Notes: generated from the sequence alone by a model not told the origin. A stretch of 64,000 nt of DNA from CAMYKD01 sp041617155 (GCA_041617155.1 JBFJPL010000002.1:28109-92108); one strand, 5' to 3'. Shown: positions 1 to 8,927, counted from the first letter of the stretch. Made by a program: numbers and translations.

Positions 1-370
1 CGCCCGGCAGGCCGAGGCGCTCGGCGAACTCGGCGATCAGCAGCTCCTCGATCCGGCTGGCGAAGGGCGAGAGCTCGCGGAACAGCAGGTTGTTGTTGAG
101 CGCCGCCACGACCGCCTCGGTCAGCGCAGCAGCCGGGTGCGGGGCCGTGTCCATATGGCCGATCATCCAGGGCGAGGCGAGCTTGGCACCGCCTTCGACG
201 ATCCGGTCCCAGAGGCCGGGCAGGGCATCCCAGCCGAGGCCTTGGTCGGGGATAGCCGATGCCTCGGGCACCCGCTGCGGCATCGGCTGTTCGGCGCCAT
301 AGATCCGGCGCAGTCGTTCGACCAAGGCCTCGGCAAGGACGGTCTGCGGCGGCGGAATCTCGAAGCTCAT
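1..370 (-). CDS. PLP-dependent group II decarboxylase, 5' part only
   Basis: Only the first 123 codons are present; the gene runs off the left edge. The protein looks like a pyridoxal-phosphate amino-acid decarboxylase of group II (aromatic amino acid/glutamate decarboxylase fold). Residues 71-80 read GHMDTAPHPA and are followed by an ALNNNLLFRELSPF run, the typical N-terminal part of this family. The PLP-binding lysine would lie outside the window, so the substrate cannot be judged. The ATG at 368-370 is preceded by an AGGTGAAGG stretch. The gene diverges from the PhyH-type gene at 485, and the 114-bp gap must hold both promoters. Confidence 0.8.
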   Translation of the reverse strand, partial: MSFEIPPPQTVLAEALVERLRRIYGAEQPMPQRVPEASAIPDQGLGWDALPGLWDRIVEGGAKLASPWMIGHMDTAPHPAAALTEAVVAALNNNLLFRELSPFASRIEELLIAEFAERLGLPG

Positions 371-484
371 CCTTCACCTGTCTCCACGGCCTTGACCGAA
401 AACGCCACGGTCCCGGCGCTCCTGTGATAGTGGAACCCCGGCTTCGGCGCTATGGTTTTCCGGCTTCGCGATGCGGAAGTGAAG

Positions 485-1378
485 ATGCTGAACGATCGTG
501 ACCTGGCGTTCTATCGCCGCGAGGGCTACCTGCTGGTGCCCGAGGTCTTTGTGGCGGCGGAGATCGCGGAACGGCGCCGTGTGACCGACCGCTTGGTGAG
601 CGACGCGCGCCGGATTGCCGTGAGCGACGCGGTCTACGACCTGGCGCCCGGCGATGGTTCGGGCCGGTCCTTGGTCCGCCGGATCAAGGACCCGAAGTCC
701 CGGGATCCGATCTTTGCCCGGGCCGCGCGAAACGACCGGTTGTTCGACATCGTCGCGGCGCTGGTCGGCCCGGCCGTCCGCTTCGACCACGGCAAGCTCA
801 ACTTCAAGCCGCCGGGCGGGCAGGCGTCGGTCGGATGGCATCAGGAGCGGGCCTGCTACCCGCACACCAACGACGACATGTTGGCGGTCGGCATCATGCT
901 GGCGGACTGCGCGCCGGAAAACGGTCCGCTCATGGTCTTGTCCGGCTCCCACCAGGGGCCGGCCTACGACCACCATCAAGACGGGGTGTTCGTCGGCGCC
1001 CTCGATCCCGATGATCCGGGTGCGAAGGCCGGCCGGGCCGTCGCGCTCACCGGCAAGGCGGGCGACTGCACGTTTCATCACGTACGAACGGCCCACGGCT
1101 CGACCGACAACAGGGGCAACAGCGTGCGGCCGCTGCTGCTGTTCAGCTATGCCGCGGTCGACGCCTGGCCGCTGGTCGGGCCGGTCGATCTGGCGGCGTT
1201 CGACCGGCGGATCCTGCGCGGCCAGCCGACACTGGCCCCGCGTCAGCAGGCCGTGCCGGTGCGCATCCCGCTGCCTAGGGTCGCCGGGGCGGATTCGTTT
1301 TACGAGGATCAGGCCGCGGTGCGGGGCAAGTCCTTCGGCCGCGATGCCGTGGCTGCGAGGCTCCTAGCAGGGGCTTGA
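485..1378 (+). CDS. Phytanoyl-CoA dioxygenase (PhyH) family protein
   Basis: A 297-residue Fe(II)/2-oxoglutarate oxygenase of the PhyH family, predicted soluble; substrate unknown. The start opens with the usual LNDRDLAFYRREGYLLVPEV helix. The metal site is H119-Q-E121, so the usual HxD is HxE here, and the distal ligand is in the FHHVRTAHGS segment. The ENGPLMVLSGSHQGP block is family-typical. I chose ATG 485, with GGAAGTGA in front, over the in-frame ATG at 452 because homology begins at 485. Its stop lies 17 bases before the class II aldolase start, so the two are probably co-transcribed. The glutamate is conservative and does not by itself imply inactivity. Confidence 0.88.
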   Translation: MLNDRDLAFYRREGYLLVPEVFVAAEIAERRRVTDRLVSDARRIAVSDAVYDLAPGDGSGRSLVRRIKDPKSRDPIFARAARNDRLFDIVAALVGPAVRFDHGKLNFKPPGGQASVGWHQERACYPHTNDDMLAVGIMLADCAPENGPLMVLSGSHQGPAYDHHQDGVFVGALDPDDPGAKAGRAVALTGKAGDCTFHHVRTAHGSTDNRGNSVRPLLLFSYAAVDAWPLVGPVDLAAFDRRILRGQPTLAPRQQAVPVRIPLPRVAGADSFYEDQAAVRGKSFGRDAVAARLLAGA

Positions 1379-1395
1379 GAAACAGGAGCGACAAG

Positions 1396-2139
1396 GTGAC
1401 ACGGCTCAAAACCGAGGCGGACGACGAACCCGAACGCCGGACCCGTATCGATCTCGCGGCCTGCTACCGCCTGACCGCGCACTTCGGCTACGACGACATC
1501 ATCTGGAACCACATCTCGGCGCGCATTCCCGGCGAGGACGAGGCCTTTCTGATCAACCCCCTGGGCCTGCGCTACGATGAAATCTGCGCGTCCAACCTAG
1601 TCAAGGTCGACCTCGACGGCCGGGTGCTGGATGGCGCGGCCGAGACCAACGTGACCGGCTTTGTCATCCACAGCGCAATCCACCGCAAACGGCCGGACAT
1701 CCAGTGCGTCATGCACAGCCATACCCCGGGCGGCTTGGCGGTCTCGGCGCTGGCCGAGGGCTTGATGCCGATGGTGCAGGACGCCTACATGTTCGTCGAC
1801 AACATCCGCTATCACGACTACGAGGGGCTTTCCACGGATCCGGCCGAGCGCGAACGTCTGGCCGAGAACCTGGGTAACGGTTCGGCCATGATCCTGCGCA
1901 ACCACGGTCTGCTGACCGCCGGCCGCAGCATCGCCGAGGCGTTCATGACCATGCACTATCTGGAGCGCGCCTGCCGGGTGCAGATGTCGGTGCTCGCGAG
2001 CGGCCGGAAGATCCACCTGCCGCCGAAGCAAGTCGTGGCCAAGGCCGCCGAGCAATACCGGAGCTTCTGGCCAGGCAGCTACGAGTGGCCGGCCCTGATC
2101 CGCCTGATGGACAAGGTCGATCCGTCGTATCGCGACTGA
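1396..2139 (+). CDS. Class II aldolase/adducin family protein
   Basis: A 247-residue zinc-dependent class II aldolase-like protein (L-fuculose-phosphate aldolase/adducin head fold). The HSHTPGG stretch gives the HxH zinc ligands, and a later NHGL segment holds a further histidine. The WNHISARIPG segment near residue 35 is the glycine-rich loop of the family. Members of this long alphaproteobacterial branch often have no assigned substrate. The start is taken as GTG 1396, with AGGAG seven bases upstream; an in-frame TTG at 1375 overlapping the previous stop is the alternative. It follows the PhyH gene closely, suggesting that the pair acts on one compound. Confidence 0.88.
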   Translation: MTRLKTEADDEPERRTRIDLAACYRLTAHFGYDDIIWNHISARIPGEDEAFLINPLGLRYDEICASNLVKVDLDGRVLDGAAETNVTGFVIHSAIHRKRPDIQCVMHSHTPGGLAVSALAEGLMPMVQDAYMFVDNIRYHDYEGLSTDPAERERLAENLGNGSAMILRNHGLLTAGRSIAEAFMTMHYLERACRVQMSVLASGRKIHLPPKQVVAKAAEQYRSFWPGSYEWPALIRLMDKVDPSYRD

Positions 2140-2241
2140 CCGGTGCCGCGGGCCATGCCCGCCACAGGCTTGCACGCACCACTCCCTCCCTGGCGGCGGC
2201 CGGGCTCCGATACAGGATATCCATGGTGGCGTTGGCCGGCG

Positions 2242-3192
2242 CTAGTCGCCCTGCAGGATCGACTTCATATAGCCGATCGTCTTGGTGAGTCCGGCGTCGA
2301 GATCGACCGAGGGACGCCAGTCCAGCACTTCGCTGGCCCGTGAAATATCGGGCTGGCGCTGCTGCGGATCGTCCTCCGGCCGTGGTTCGAAGACGATCTT
2401 TGAGCGCGTGCCGGTCAACGCGATCACCGTCTCGGCCAGGTGGCGGATCGTGAACTCCGTCGGATTGCCCAGGTTGATCGGACCGGTCACCGTGTCGGGC
2501 GCGTCCATCAGGCGGAGCAGCGCCTCGACCATGTCGTCGACGTAGCAGAACGAGCGGGTTTGCGTGCCGTCGCCCTGGACGGTGATCGGCGCGCTGTTCA
2601 GCGCCTGGACGATGAAACTGGAGATCACCCGGCCGTCGTGGGGCAGCATGCGCGGCCCGTAGGTGTTGAAGATTCGGGCCACGCGGATGTTCAGGCCGTG
2701 CTGGCGATGGTAGTCGAAGAACAGTGTTTCGGCGCACCGCTTACCCTCGTCGTAGCAGGCACGCGGGCCGATCGGGTTGACGTTACCCCAGTAAGCCTCG
2801 GTCTGGGGGTGCACCGCTGGATCGCCATAGACCTCACTGGTCGAGGCTTGCAGGATCTTGGCTTTCAGGCGCTTGGCCAACCCGAGCATGTTGATCGCGC
2901 CGTGGACCGAGGTCTTGGTGGTCTGCACCGGATCGTGACGGTAGTGGATCGGCGAGGCCGGGCAGGCCAAGTTGTAGATCTCGTCGACCTCGATGTAGAG
3001 CGGGAAGGTGACGTCATGGCGCAGCGCCTCGAAGCGCGGGTGGTCGAGCAGATGGGCGATGTTGTCCTTCGCGCCGGTGAAATAGTTGTCGGCCGAGATC
3101 ACCTCGTGGCCGCGCGCGAGCAGACGGTCGCACAGATGGGAACCCAGGAAGCCGGCGCCGCCGGTCACCAGCACCCGTTTTCGCGGGCCCAT
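2242..3192 (-). CDS. UDP-glucuronate decarboxylase (UDP-xylose synthase) family
   Basis: A 316-residue extended short-chain dehydrogenase/reductase. It starts with the NAD-binding TGGAGFLGSHL motif, has STSEVYGDP and the YDEGKR catalytic YxxxK, and carries the RIFNTYGPRM and GDGTQTRSFCYVDD blocks characteristic of UDP-glucuronate decarboxylases. The expected reaction is UDP-glucuronate to UDP-xylose plus CO2 in the cytoplasm. ATG 3192 is preceded by GGGGAAGG inside the end of the upstream gene. Its start lies one base past the stop of the GT41 glycosyltransferase, so the two are co-translated or nearly so. Other UDP- or dTDP-sugar dehydratases are less likely given the sequence blocks. Confidence 0.88.
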   Translation of the reverse strand: MGPRKRVLVTGGAGFLGSHLCDRLLARGHEVISADNYFTGAKDNIAHLLDHPRFEALRHDVTFPLYIEVDEIYNLACPASPIHYRHDPVQTTKTSVHGAINMLGLAKRLKAKILQASTSEVYGDPAVHPQTEAYWGNVNPIGPRACYDEGKRCAETLFFDYHRQHGLNIRVARIFNTYGPRMLPHDGRVISSFIVQALNSAPITVQGDGTQTRSFCYVDDMVEALLRLMDAPDTVTGPINLGNPTEFTIRHLAETVIALTGTRSKIVFEPRPEDDPQQRQPDISRASEVLDWRPSVDLDAGLTKTIGYMKSILQGD

Positions 3193-3193
3193 G

Positions 3194-5509
3194 CTAAGCG
3201 CCTTCCCCGCGCCGCGGCAGGCCGCCGACACGGATCGGCGCCGGCGGTGCGCCGGCCGCCGCCCGCTCCCACATCGCCCGGTAGGCCCGCTCCAGGTGGC
3301 GGGCCGTGCGCGCGGTGTCGAACAAGGGCGTGGTCAGGCGCTTGGCCGCGAGGTCGGCCCTAAGCGCGCCCAGCCTTTCCGGATCGCGCGCCAGCGCGGC
3401 GGCAAGGTTCTGGTAGCCCTGAATGTCGGCCGCGACCAGCTGCGGCAGGTCGATCGCCCGCAGCAGGCTTTCGGACACGCGCGAGGCGAAATGCCGTCCT
3501 TTCACGGTGACCACCGGCAGGCCGGCGAACAGGCAGTCGCTCGTCGTCGTGTGTCCGTTGTAGATGCGCGTGTCGAGGCCCAGGTCGGCGAGCGCCAGCC
3601 GCGCCAGATGATCGGCCTTGGCCATGAATCCGGCGAAGACCAGGCGGTCGGGATCGACACCCTGCCGCGCCGCCGCCTCGCGCAGCCGGACCTTGAAGCC
3701 CTCGTGCTTCGACAGCAGCCACAGCACCGAGCCTGGGACGCGCTTCAGCAACTGCATCCAGCACTCGAACATCACCGGCTCGATCTTGTAGCTGTTGACC
3801 AGCGACGCGAAGACGACGCCGTCGCGCGGCAGGCCGTGCGCCGCTCGTCCGCCCGCATCGGCCGCGATTTCCTGCCAGCGGTCGTTGACCTGATAGCTGT
3901 CCGGCAAGATCACTGGAGCCTCGCTGTAATACGCTACCTCGCTTTCCGGGGTCAGCACCGCGTCGGTCAGGATGTAGTCGATGAAGCGCGCGCCGGTCGT
4001 ACCGGGGAAGCCGAGCCAGGTCGCCTGCAGCGGCGCCGGCCGCAGCGCGCAGATCTCGAGCCGGCTGCTCTTGGTGTGGCCGGACAGCTCGACCAGGATA
4101 TCGACCGCTTCGGCGCGGATCGCGGCGGCGGCCTCGGCGTGCCCCAGCGCGGCGACATCGACGAAGCGGTCGCAGGTCTCGACGATGTGTCGGCGGTAGA
4201 CGCTGCCGTCGTTGGGCCCGTAGGAAAACGCTAGCACGTCGAAGTCGCGGCGGTCGTGCTGCGAGAACAGGCTGCGCACGAGATGGCCGACCGCGTGGTC
4301 GCGGAAATCGTAGGACAGGTAGCCGATCCGCAGGCGTTCCTTCGGTTTTGCGCTGGCTCCCGGTGCGTCCGCGCCAGCCATCTTGGCTTCGATCATTCGC
4401 GCCCAGGCGGCGGCGACCTCGAGGTTGCGCCGGGAGTCGGGCGTGCGGCTGATGCTGACAAAGGCCGGTTCGGCGGGCGTGTTGGTCTGGGCGAAGGCGA
4501 GGCGGTCGAGCGCGGCGGATTGCGCCGCGGCCTCGGCCCAGCGGCCGCTTCGTTGCAGCAGGAACCACAGACCGCCCGCGGTACAGGGGTCGTCGGGCGC
4601 AATTTCAAGGGCGCGCTTGAAACCGTCGATGGCTCGGTCGAAGTCATCGTCGGCGTCGTGCAGGCCGGCCAGGGCGACCAGCGCCTCTCGGTTGTCCGGC
4701 TCGAGGGCCAGCGCGCTCTCCAGGCAGGCCCTGGCCTCGGTGCGCTGCTTGCGGATGGTGTGGGCGTGGGCCAGGACGACGTGGGCGGCGGCGGTCCCGG
4801 CGTCGAGCGCCAGCGCCCGGCGTGCCGCGGCAATGCAGTCGTCGACCGCGCCGCGCAGCAGATGCGCGGCTGCCAGATTGGCCCAGGCGAGGGCTTGATC
4901 CGGGGCCAGTCGTGTCGCCTCGCGCAGCACCGGCATCGCCTCGCCGGCGCGGCCGGTCACGAGTAGCAGCGCGCCCAGGTTGATGTGCGCCGGGGCGAGG
5001 TGCGGCAGCGCGTCGATCAGACGGCGGTAGCCGGCCTCGGCGTCCTCGGTCCGGCCCGCCAAGCGCAGGGCATTGGCGCGGCCGAACCCGATCTCGGCCG
5101 CTTCGGTCGACCCCGCGGGCGCCACCGCGAGCGCCACCGCGAGCGCCCGGTCGTAGGCGGAAAGCGCGCCGGCGAGATCGCCGGTCCCGGCCAGGATGGC
5201 GGCCTCGAGGCTGAGGATCGCCGGGGTGTCGGGCGCCGCGCGATCAGCCTCCGCGATCAGCTCGAGAGCCTGACCAAGTGCGCCGCTTCCCCGGGCGCAG
5301 ACCGCCGCCAGGTAAAGCGCGTCGGGATGGCGCGGGCGATCGGCCAGTGCTTGCCGGCAGAGGACAAGGGCGGATTTGAAATCGCCGTTCTGGTGCCGCG
5401 CCCTAGCGGCGTCCATCAAGCCGTCGAAGCGCCCGCCGTCGGTCGCGATGGCCGTTGCGGCGTCGCTCGGGCGCTGCGCGGGCGCGCGTCGATCCTGTCG
5501 GCTGACCAT
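3194..5509 (-). CDS. TPR-GT41 (SPINDLY/OGT-like) glycosyltransferase
   Basis: A 771-residue protein with about 350 residues of tetratricopeptide repeats, then a GT41 catalytic region. Hallmarks of O-GlcNAc-transferase-like enzymes are visible: RIGYLSYDFRDHAVGHL, an SYKIEPVMFECWMQLLKRVP block with the nucleotide-contacting lysine, and LDTRIYNGHTTTSDCLFAGL. The expected role is transfer of a sugar from a UDP donor to protein Ser/Thr in the cytoplasm. The open frame extends upstream to 5815, but that part lies inside the aminotransferase gene, so ATG 5509 is chosen; no strong ribosome site is seen there. The UDP-xylose synthase follows at once. Bacterial members often glycosylate surface or flagellar proteins, but no target gene is in the window. 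Confidence 0.88.
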   Translation of the reverse strand: MVSRQDRRAPAQRPSDAATAIATDGGRFDGLMDAARARHQNGDFKSALVLCRQALADRPRHPDALYLAAVCARGSGALGQALELIAEADRAAPDTPAILSLEAAILAGTGDLAGALSAYDRALAVALAVAPAGSTEAAEIGFGRANALRLAGRTEDAEAGYRRLIDALPHLAPAHINLGALLLVTGRAGEAMPVLREATRLAPDQALAWANLAAAHLLRGAVDDCIAAARRALALDAGTAAAHVVLAHAHTIRKQRTEARACLESALALEPDNREALVALAGLHDADDDFDRAIDGFKRALEIAPDDPCTAGGLWFLLQRSGRWAEAAAQSAALDRLAFAQTNTPAEPAFVSISRTPDSRRNLEVAAAWARMIEAKMAGADAPGASAKPKERLRIGYLSYDFRDHAVGHLVRSLFSQHDRRDFDVLAFSYGPNDGSVYRRHIVETCDRFVDVAALGHAEAAAAIRAEAVDILVELSGHTKSSRLEICALRPAPLQATWLGFPGTTGARFIDYILTDAVLTPESEVAYYSEAPVILPDSYQVNDRWQEIAADAGGRAAHGLPRDGVVFASLVNSYKIEPVMFECWMQLLKRVPGSVLWLLSKHEGFKVRLREAAARQGVDPDRLVFAGFMAKADHLARLALADLGLDTRIYNGHTTTSDCLFAGLPVVTVKGRHFASRVSESLLRAIDLPQLVAADIQGYQNLAAALARDPERLGALRADLAAKRLTTPLFDTARTARHLERAYRAMWERAAAGAPPAPIRVGGLPRRGEGA

Positions 5510-5568
5510 CGATCGGAGTGTTTCGCAGATATCCCCGGGGTGCAACCGGATTTCGCCGCTGCTCTGCC

Positions 5569-6987
5569 TCAGCCCTTCCACAGGCCTTCGCGCACCAGCT
5601 CGTCCGCGGCGGCTGCCATGCTCTGGCGCAGGATATCGACCGTGGTGTCGACCTGCGCGCGGGTCATGATCAGCGGTGGCGAAAGCACGTTCATATGGCC
5701 GACCGGACGCACGATCAAGCCGCGTTCCTGGGCCTGGCGGGCGATCCGGTTGCCGATCTTGATCGCCGGGTCGAAGGTCTTCTTCGTTGCCTTGTCGGCG
5801 ACGTTCTCGATGCACATCATGAAATGACTGCCGCGCACCTCGCCGACCAGCGGCAGGTCGGCCAGGGCCGCGAGCTGCTGCTCGAAGTAGGGGCCGATTT
5901 CGCGCACATGGCCGCAGATGTCCTCGCGCTCCATGATCTCGATGTTCTTGAGCCCGGCGGCACAGGCGACCGGGTGGCCCGAATAGGTAAAGCCGTGGGT
6001 GAAGAGGGCATTTTCCGCCTGCGGCACCGATATCACTTCGTAGATCCGGTCGGACAGAATGGTCGCCGAAAGCGGCAGGTATCCGGAGGTGATGCCTTTG
6101 GCACTGGTGATCATGTCGGGGACGATGTCGAACACCGGCTCGGAAGCGAAGTAATAGCCCAGGCGGCCGAAGCCGGTCACCACCTCGTCGGAGATATAGA
6201 ATACGTCGTACTTGCGGCAGACCTCGAGCATGCGACGGTGATAGCCGGGCGGCGCGACGATCACCCCGCCGGCGCCCATGATCGGCTCGGCGAAGAAACA
6301 GGCGACGTTGTCCGGACCGATCTCCTCGATCTTGGCCTCGAATTCCTCGATCAAGTGGTCGCAGAAGGCGTCCAGGTTCATGCCCTCCGGCCGGCGGTAG
6401 CAGTTGGGCGCCGATACGTGATGGATCATGTCCTCGATCACGTCGAAACCGATGCGGTCGAACATCACGCCAGTGATCGAGGCGGTCAGATAGGTGCTGC
6501 CGTGATAGGCGTCGATGCGCGAGATGACCTGCTTCTTGGTCGGCTTGCCCAGGCGGTTGAAGTAGTACTGGGCGAGCCGCACCGCGGTATCGTTGGCCAT
6601 CGAGCCGCCGGTGCCATAGAACACGCGGTTGAGCGGGCCGGGCGCGAGTTCCGCCAGCTTGGCGGCGAGCTCGGCCGCCGGCGGCGTGCTCAGGTGCGTG
6701 AAGGTTGAGTAGTAGGGAATCCGCCTGACCTGGTCGGCGATCGCCTCGGCCATCTCGTTACGGCCATAGCCGATATTGACGCACCACAGCCCGCCGATGC
6801 CGTCGATGAACCGCCGGCCGTCGGCGTCGTAGACGTAGATCCCTTCCGACTCGGCCATGATGTCGGAGCCTTGCTCCTTGAACACGGCGAAATCGGTCCA
6901 GGGATGGACGTAGTGGTCCCGGTCCTTCTGCCACAGGTCCTGGCTGTCGTAGGCGGTGAAGTTGCTGGCCATCGCGCGAGCATCCAT
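5569..6987 (-). CDS. Class III aminotransferase (omega-transaminase)
   Basis: A 472-residue PLP enzyme of the class III aminotransferase family, in the group of pyruvate-dependent omega-transaminases acting on polyamines, taurine or beta-amino acids. Residues in order: the IGYGRNEMAEAI region, YGTGGSMANDTA for phosphate binding, AYHGSTYLTASITG, ISDEVVTGFGR with the PLP-contacting aspartate, and SAKGITSGYLPLSA with the catalytic lysine. It is full length for the family. ATG 6987 is used; an in-frame ATG at 6972 is equally possible, as neither has a clear ribosome site. The GT41 gene follows after about 60 bp. The amino donor cannot be read from sequence. Confidence 0.9.
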   Translation of the reverse strand: MDARAMASNFTAYDSQDLWQKDRDHYVHPWTDFAVFKEQGSDIMAESEGIYVYDADGRRFIDGIGGLWCVNIGYGRNEMAEAIADQVRRIPYYSTFTHLSTPPAAELAAKLAELAPGPLNRVFYGTGGSMANDTAVRLAQYYFNRLGKPTKKQVISRIDAYHGSTYLTASITGVMFDRIGFDVIEDMIHHVSAPNCYRRPEGMNLDAFCDHLIEEFEAKIEEIGPDNVACFFAEPIMGAGGVIVAPPGYHRRMLEVCRKYDVFYISDEVVTGFGRLGYYFASEPVFDIVPDMITSAKGITSGYLPLSATILSDRIYEVISVPQAENALFTHGFTYSGHPVACAAGLKNIEIMEREDICGHVREIGPYFEQQLAALADLPLVGEVRGSHFMMCIENVADKATKKTFDPAIKIGNRIARQAQERGLIVRPVGHMNVLSPPLIMTRAQVDTTVDILRQSMAAAADELVREGLWKG

Positions 6988-7061
6988 TCAGGTATCGGAC
7001 GGCTATCTTGACGACCGGAGCCGCCGACGGGAAGTCATGAAATCGAAGGGTGGTGCAGTCG

Positions 7062-7676
7062 TCAGCAATCGAAGGCCGGTTGGGGTTCGCCCAGCGCGCG
7101 GCGCAAGGCCGTCTTGTCCAAGATGCCGCCGAGTGGTCGGATCGCCGCGTCGATACGTCGCGCGGCGTTATAGCCCAACGCGGCGCAGGCCGAAGCCTGA
7201 TGGCCATACTCTTTCTCGAAGGCCGCCAGAAATGCACGTAGCGCCGGCGGCCGGTTGTTATGACCGGCTCGCCCCGGGTCAGGGATCGGCTCCAGGCCCG
7301 GTGTGATCAGGATTGCATGCGAGTTTTCGGCCAGCCGCTGAATCGATTCCATCAACTCTGGCCGGCCGATCGCCACCACGATGTCGATCGCGTGGCGCTT
7401 CAGCAGTGCCTCGATTTCGGCCCGTGAGTTGTCCGCGCCGTCTGCCAAGTAGAGGTGTACATCGAGGCCGCCGAGGTGGCCGTCGGAGGTTTCGTCGGGA
7501 TGGCTGTCCCGCTCTTTGGTGGCCAGTAGGAAGCCGTCGCGGACCTGCTCGCGTTTTGCCCCCGACGGCTCGGACACCGCAATCAGCAGCGCGACATTGA
7601 AGCTGTGCGCGCTTGCGCGGGGCCCCGCGGACGCAAGCGCCGCGATAATCGTCAAGGCGGCGAACAAGAATCTCAT
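7062..7676 (-). CDS. Secreted periplasmic-binding-protein-like protein
   Basis: A 204-residue protein with an N-terminal signal peptide (MRFLFAALTIIAALASAGPR, then ASA before the mature HSFNVALL). The mature part resembles half of a type-1 periplasmic binding fold: a first strand NVALLIAVSEPSG, a region resembling ligand-receptor proteins (REQVRDGFLLAT), and DIVVAIGRPELMESI. It is much shorter than true branched-chain-amino-acid binding proteins, so it is not a complete transporter subunit. ATG 7676 has AGGGGG upstream. It diverges from the cytochrome c gene at 7787 across 110 bp; a shared periplasmic redox or sensing role is possible but unproven. Confidence 0.65.
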   Translation of the reverse strand: MRFLFAALTIIAALASAGPRASAHSFNVALLIAVSEPSGAKREQVRDGFLLATKERDSHPDETSDGHLGGLDVHLYLADGADNSRAEIEALLKRHAIDIVVAIGRPELMESIQRLAENSHAILITPGLEPIPDPGRAGHNNRPPALRAFLAAFEKEYGHQASACAALGYNAARRIDAAIRPLGGILDKTALRRALGEPQPAFDC

Positions 7677-7786
7677 GCGCACCCCCTGATCCACGAGGTC
7701 GGCCGGCACCGGTCGAAATTGATACGGGTCAATGCCTAACCGCCTGTAGTCTGCCACTAAGGTCCAAAGCGTAAGGGGTGAAAGCA

Positions 7787-8356
7787 ATGTCATTTATCAA
7801 TCGAGGCGTCGCCGCTTTGGTGTTTGCCATGATTCTCGCGGGAGCGTCAGGGCCGGTTCAAGGCGACGGCGATCATCCCGGGGACCACGGACATAGCATG
7901 ATCGAAAACATGCGGGAAATGCATCGTGGGCACATGCACGGTCACGACTTCGAGGCGATGGACGAAATGCCGCCTGAACACGCGGCGCGGGTCATGAAGC
8001 TGATGCAAGACATCGGTCTCGCCCTGCCGCCGATGGATTCAGGCCGCGGTCGCATGGTCTTCGCCGAGAAGGGCTGCGCCTTGTGCCATTCGGTGAATGG
8101 CGTCGGCAGCGATATCGGCCCGTCCCTGAACGCCGCGGATATGCCTTCGCCGATGAACGCCTTCGAGTTCGCAGCCCGCATGTGGCGCGGGGCCGCGGCC
8201 ATGACCGCGATGCAGCAGGAGGAACTGGGCGGCGTTATCAGCTTGACCGGCCAGGAGCTGGCCGATCTGATTGCCTTTGCCCACGACGCCGAGGAGCAGA
8301 AGAAACTGGATATCAGCCAGATTCCCGAGCGCTTCCGGGAAAAATTGGAGCATTGA
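7787..8356 (+). CDS. Secreted c-type cytochrome, His/Met-rich
   Basis: A 189-residue exported protein. An N-terminal signal segment (about residues 1-28) is followed by an unusual His/Met/Asp-rich stretch to about residue 75 (HPGDHGHSM, HRGHMHGHDF, and several further Met), then a class I cytochrome domain with heme motif C97-A-L-C-H101 and GPSLN. Methionines around 120-145 are candidate axial ligands. AAGGGGTG precedes ATG 7787; the GTG at 7778 lies inside that site and is unlikely to start. The metal-binding-like leader suggests copper handling or delivery to a periplasmic oxidoreductase, which is inference. Confidence 0.85.
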   Translation: MSFINRGVAALVFAMILAGASGPVQGDGDHPGDHGHSMIENMREMHRGHMHGHDFEAMDEMPPEHAARVMKLMQDIGLALPPMDSGRGRMVFAEKGCALCHSVNGVGSDIGPSLNAADMPSPMNAFEFAARMWRGAAAMTAMQQEELGGVISLTGQELADLIAFAHDAEEQKKLDISQIPERFREKLEH

Positions 8357-8396
8357 ATTGCGCTGCGTTGCCGATACCTGGTCACGGGATCGGTGA

Positions 8397-8771
8397 TCAG
8401 AGCCGTGCCTTGCGGTAGGAGCGTTTCGCCGCGATCTTGCCGTCGCGGATCGTCAGCAGATCAGCCAGGTGGACCTCGTAGGGCTTGCCGCCGACCGGCG
8501 TGCCGGTGGTGATCGATTCCACGACCGCGTACTCGGGCGAGACGAAGTGCCGGAGCTCTTCGAACCGCAGATTGGGTATCCGTTCGAACACCGACGCGGC
8601 CAGCCGGCGCGCCGCTTGCTTGCCGGCCGCGCGCTCGCCGCAAGGCTCGGCGCCGAACGACGCCTCGAAGATGACGTCGTCCGTGAACATCTCGACGATG
8701 CCGTCGACGTCGTGGGCGTCCCACACGGAATTGAAGCGGCGAATAAAAGCCTCGCCATCGAAAGCCGTCAT
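8397..8771 (-). CDS. SnoaL/NTF2-like protein
   Basis: A 124-residue single-domain protein of the NTF2/SnoaL superfamily, related to ketosteroid-isomerase-like polyketide cyclases. It reads FIRRFNSVWDAHDVDGIVEM at the start and has the KQAARRLAASVFERIPNLRF middle typical of steroid delta-isomerase-like proteins. Many have a small-molecule hydrolase or isomerase role, but no substrate can be assigned here. A strong ribosome site (GAGGAGGATG) precedes ATG 8771. A much longer open frame in the same phase runs on to 10052 but covers other genes. It diverges from the SDR gene at 8928. Confidence 0.82.
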   Translation of the reverse strand: MTAFDGEAFIRRFNSVWDAHDVDGIVEMFTDDVIFEASFGAEPCGERAAGKQAARRLAASVFERIPNLRFEELRHFVSPEYAVVESITTGTPVGGKPYEVHLADLLTIRDGKIAAKRSYRKARL

Positions 8772-8927
8772 GACATCCTCCTCGCGGCAACGCCGATCAA
8801 AGCTGGAACACCGCCCAAGATAACATTTCGTTGCCGCGGCCGAAACCAGCGGGCCTCTTAGTCTTGCCGCGCGTGCTAATCTCGGGTGAAATCGGTCCGC
8901 CGAGAAAAAGGCTGGAGGGAGCAAGAC

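Noticed and set aside
5510..5815. Upstream extension of the GT41 gene
   Set aside because: The extra 102 codons overlap the aminotransferase gene in another frame and carry no TPR or other motif.
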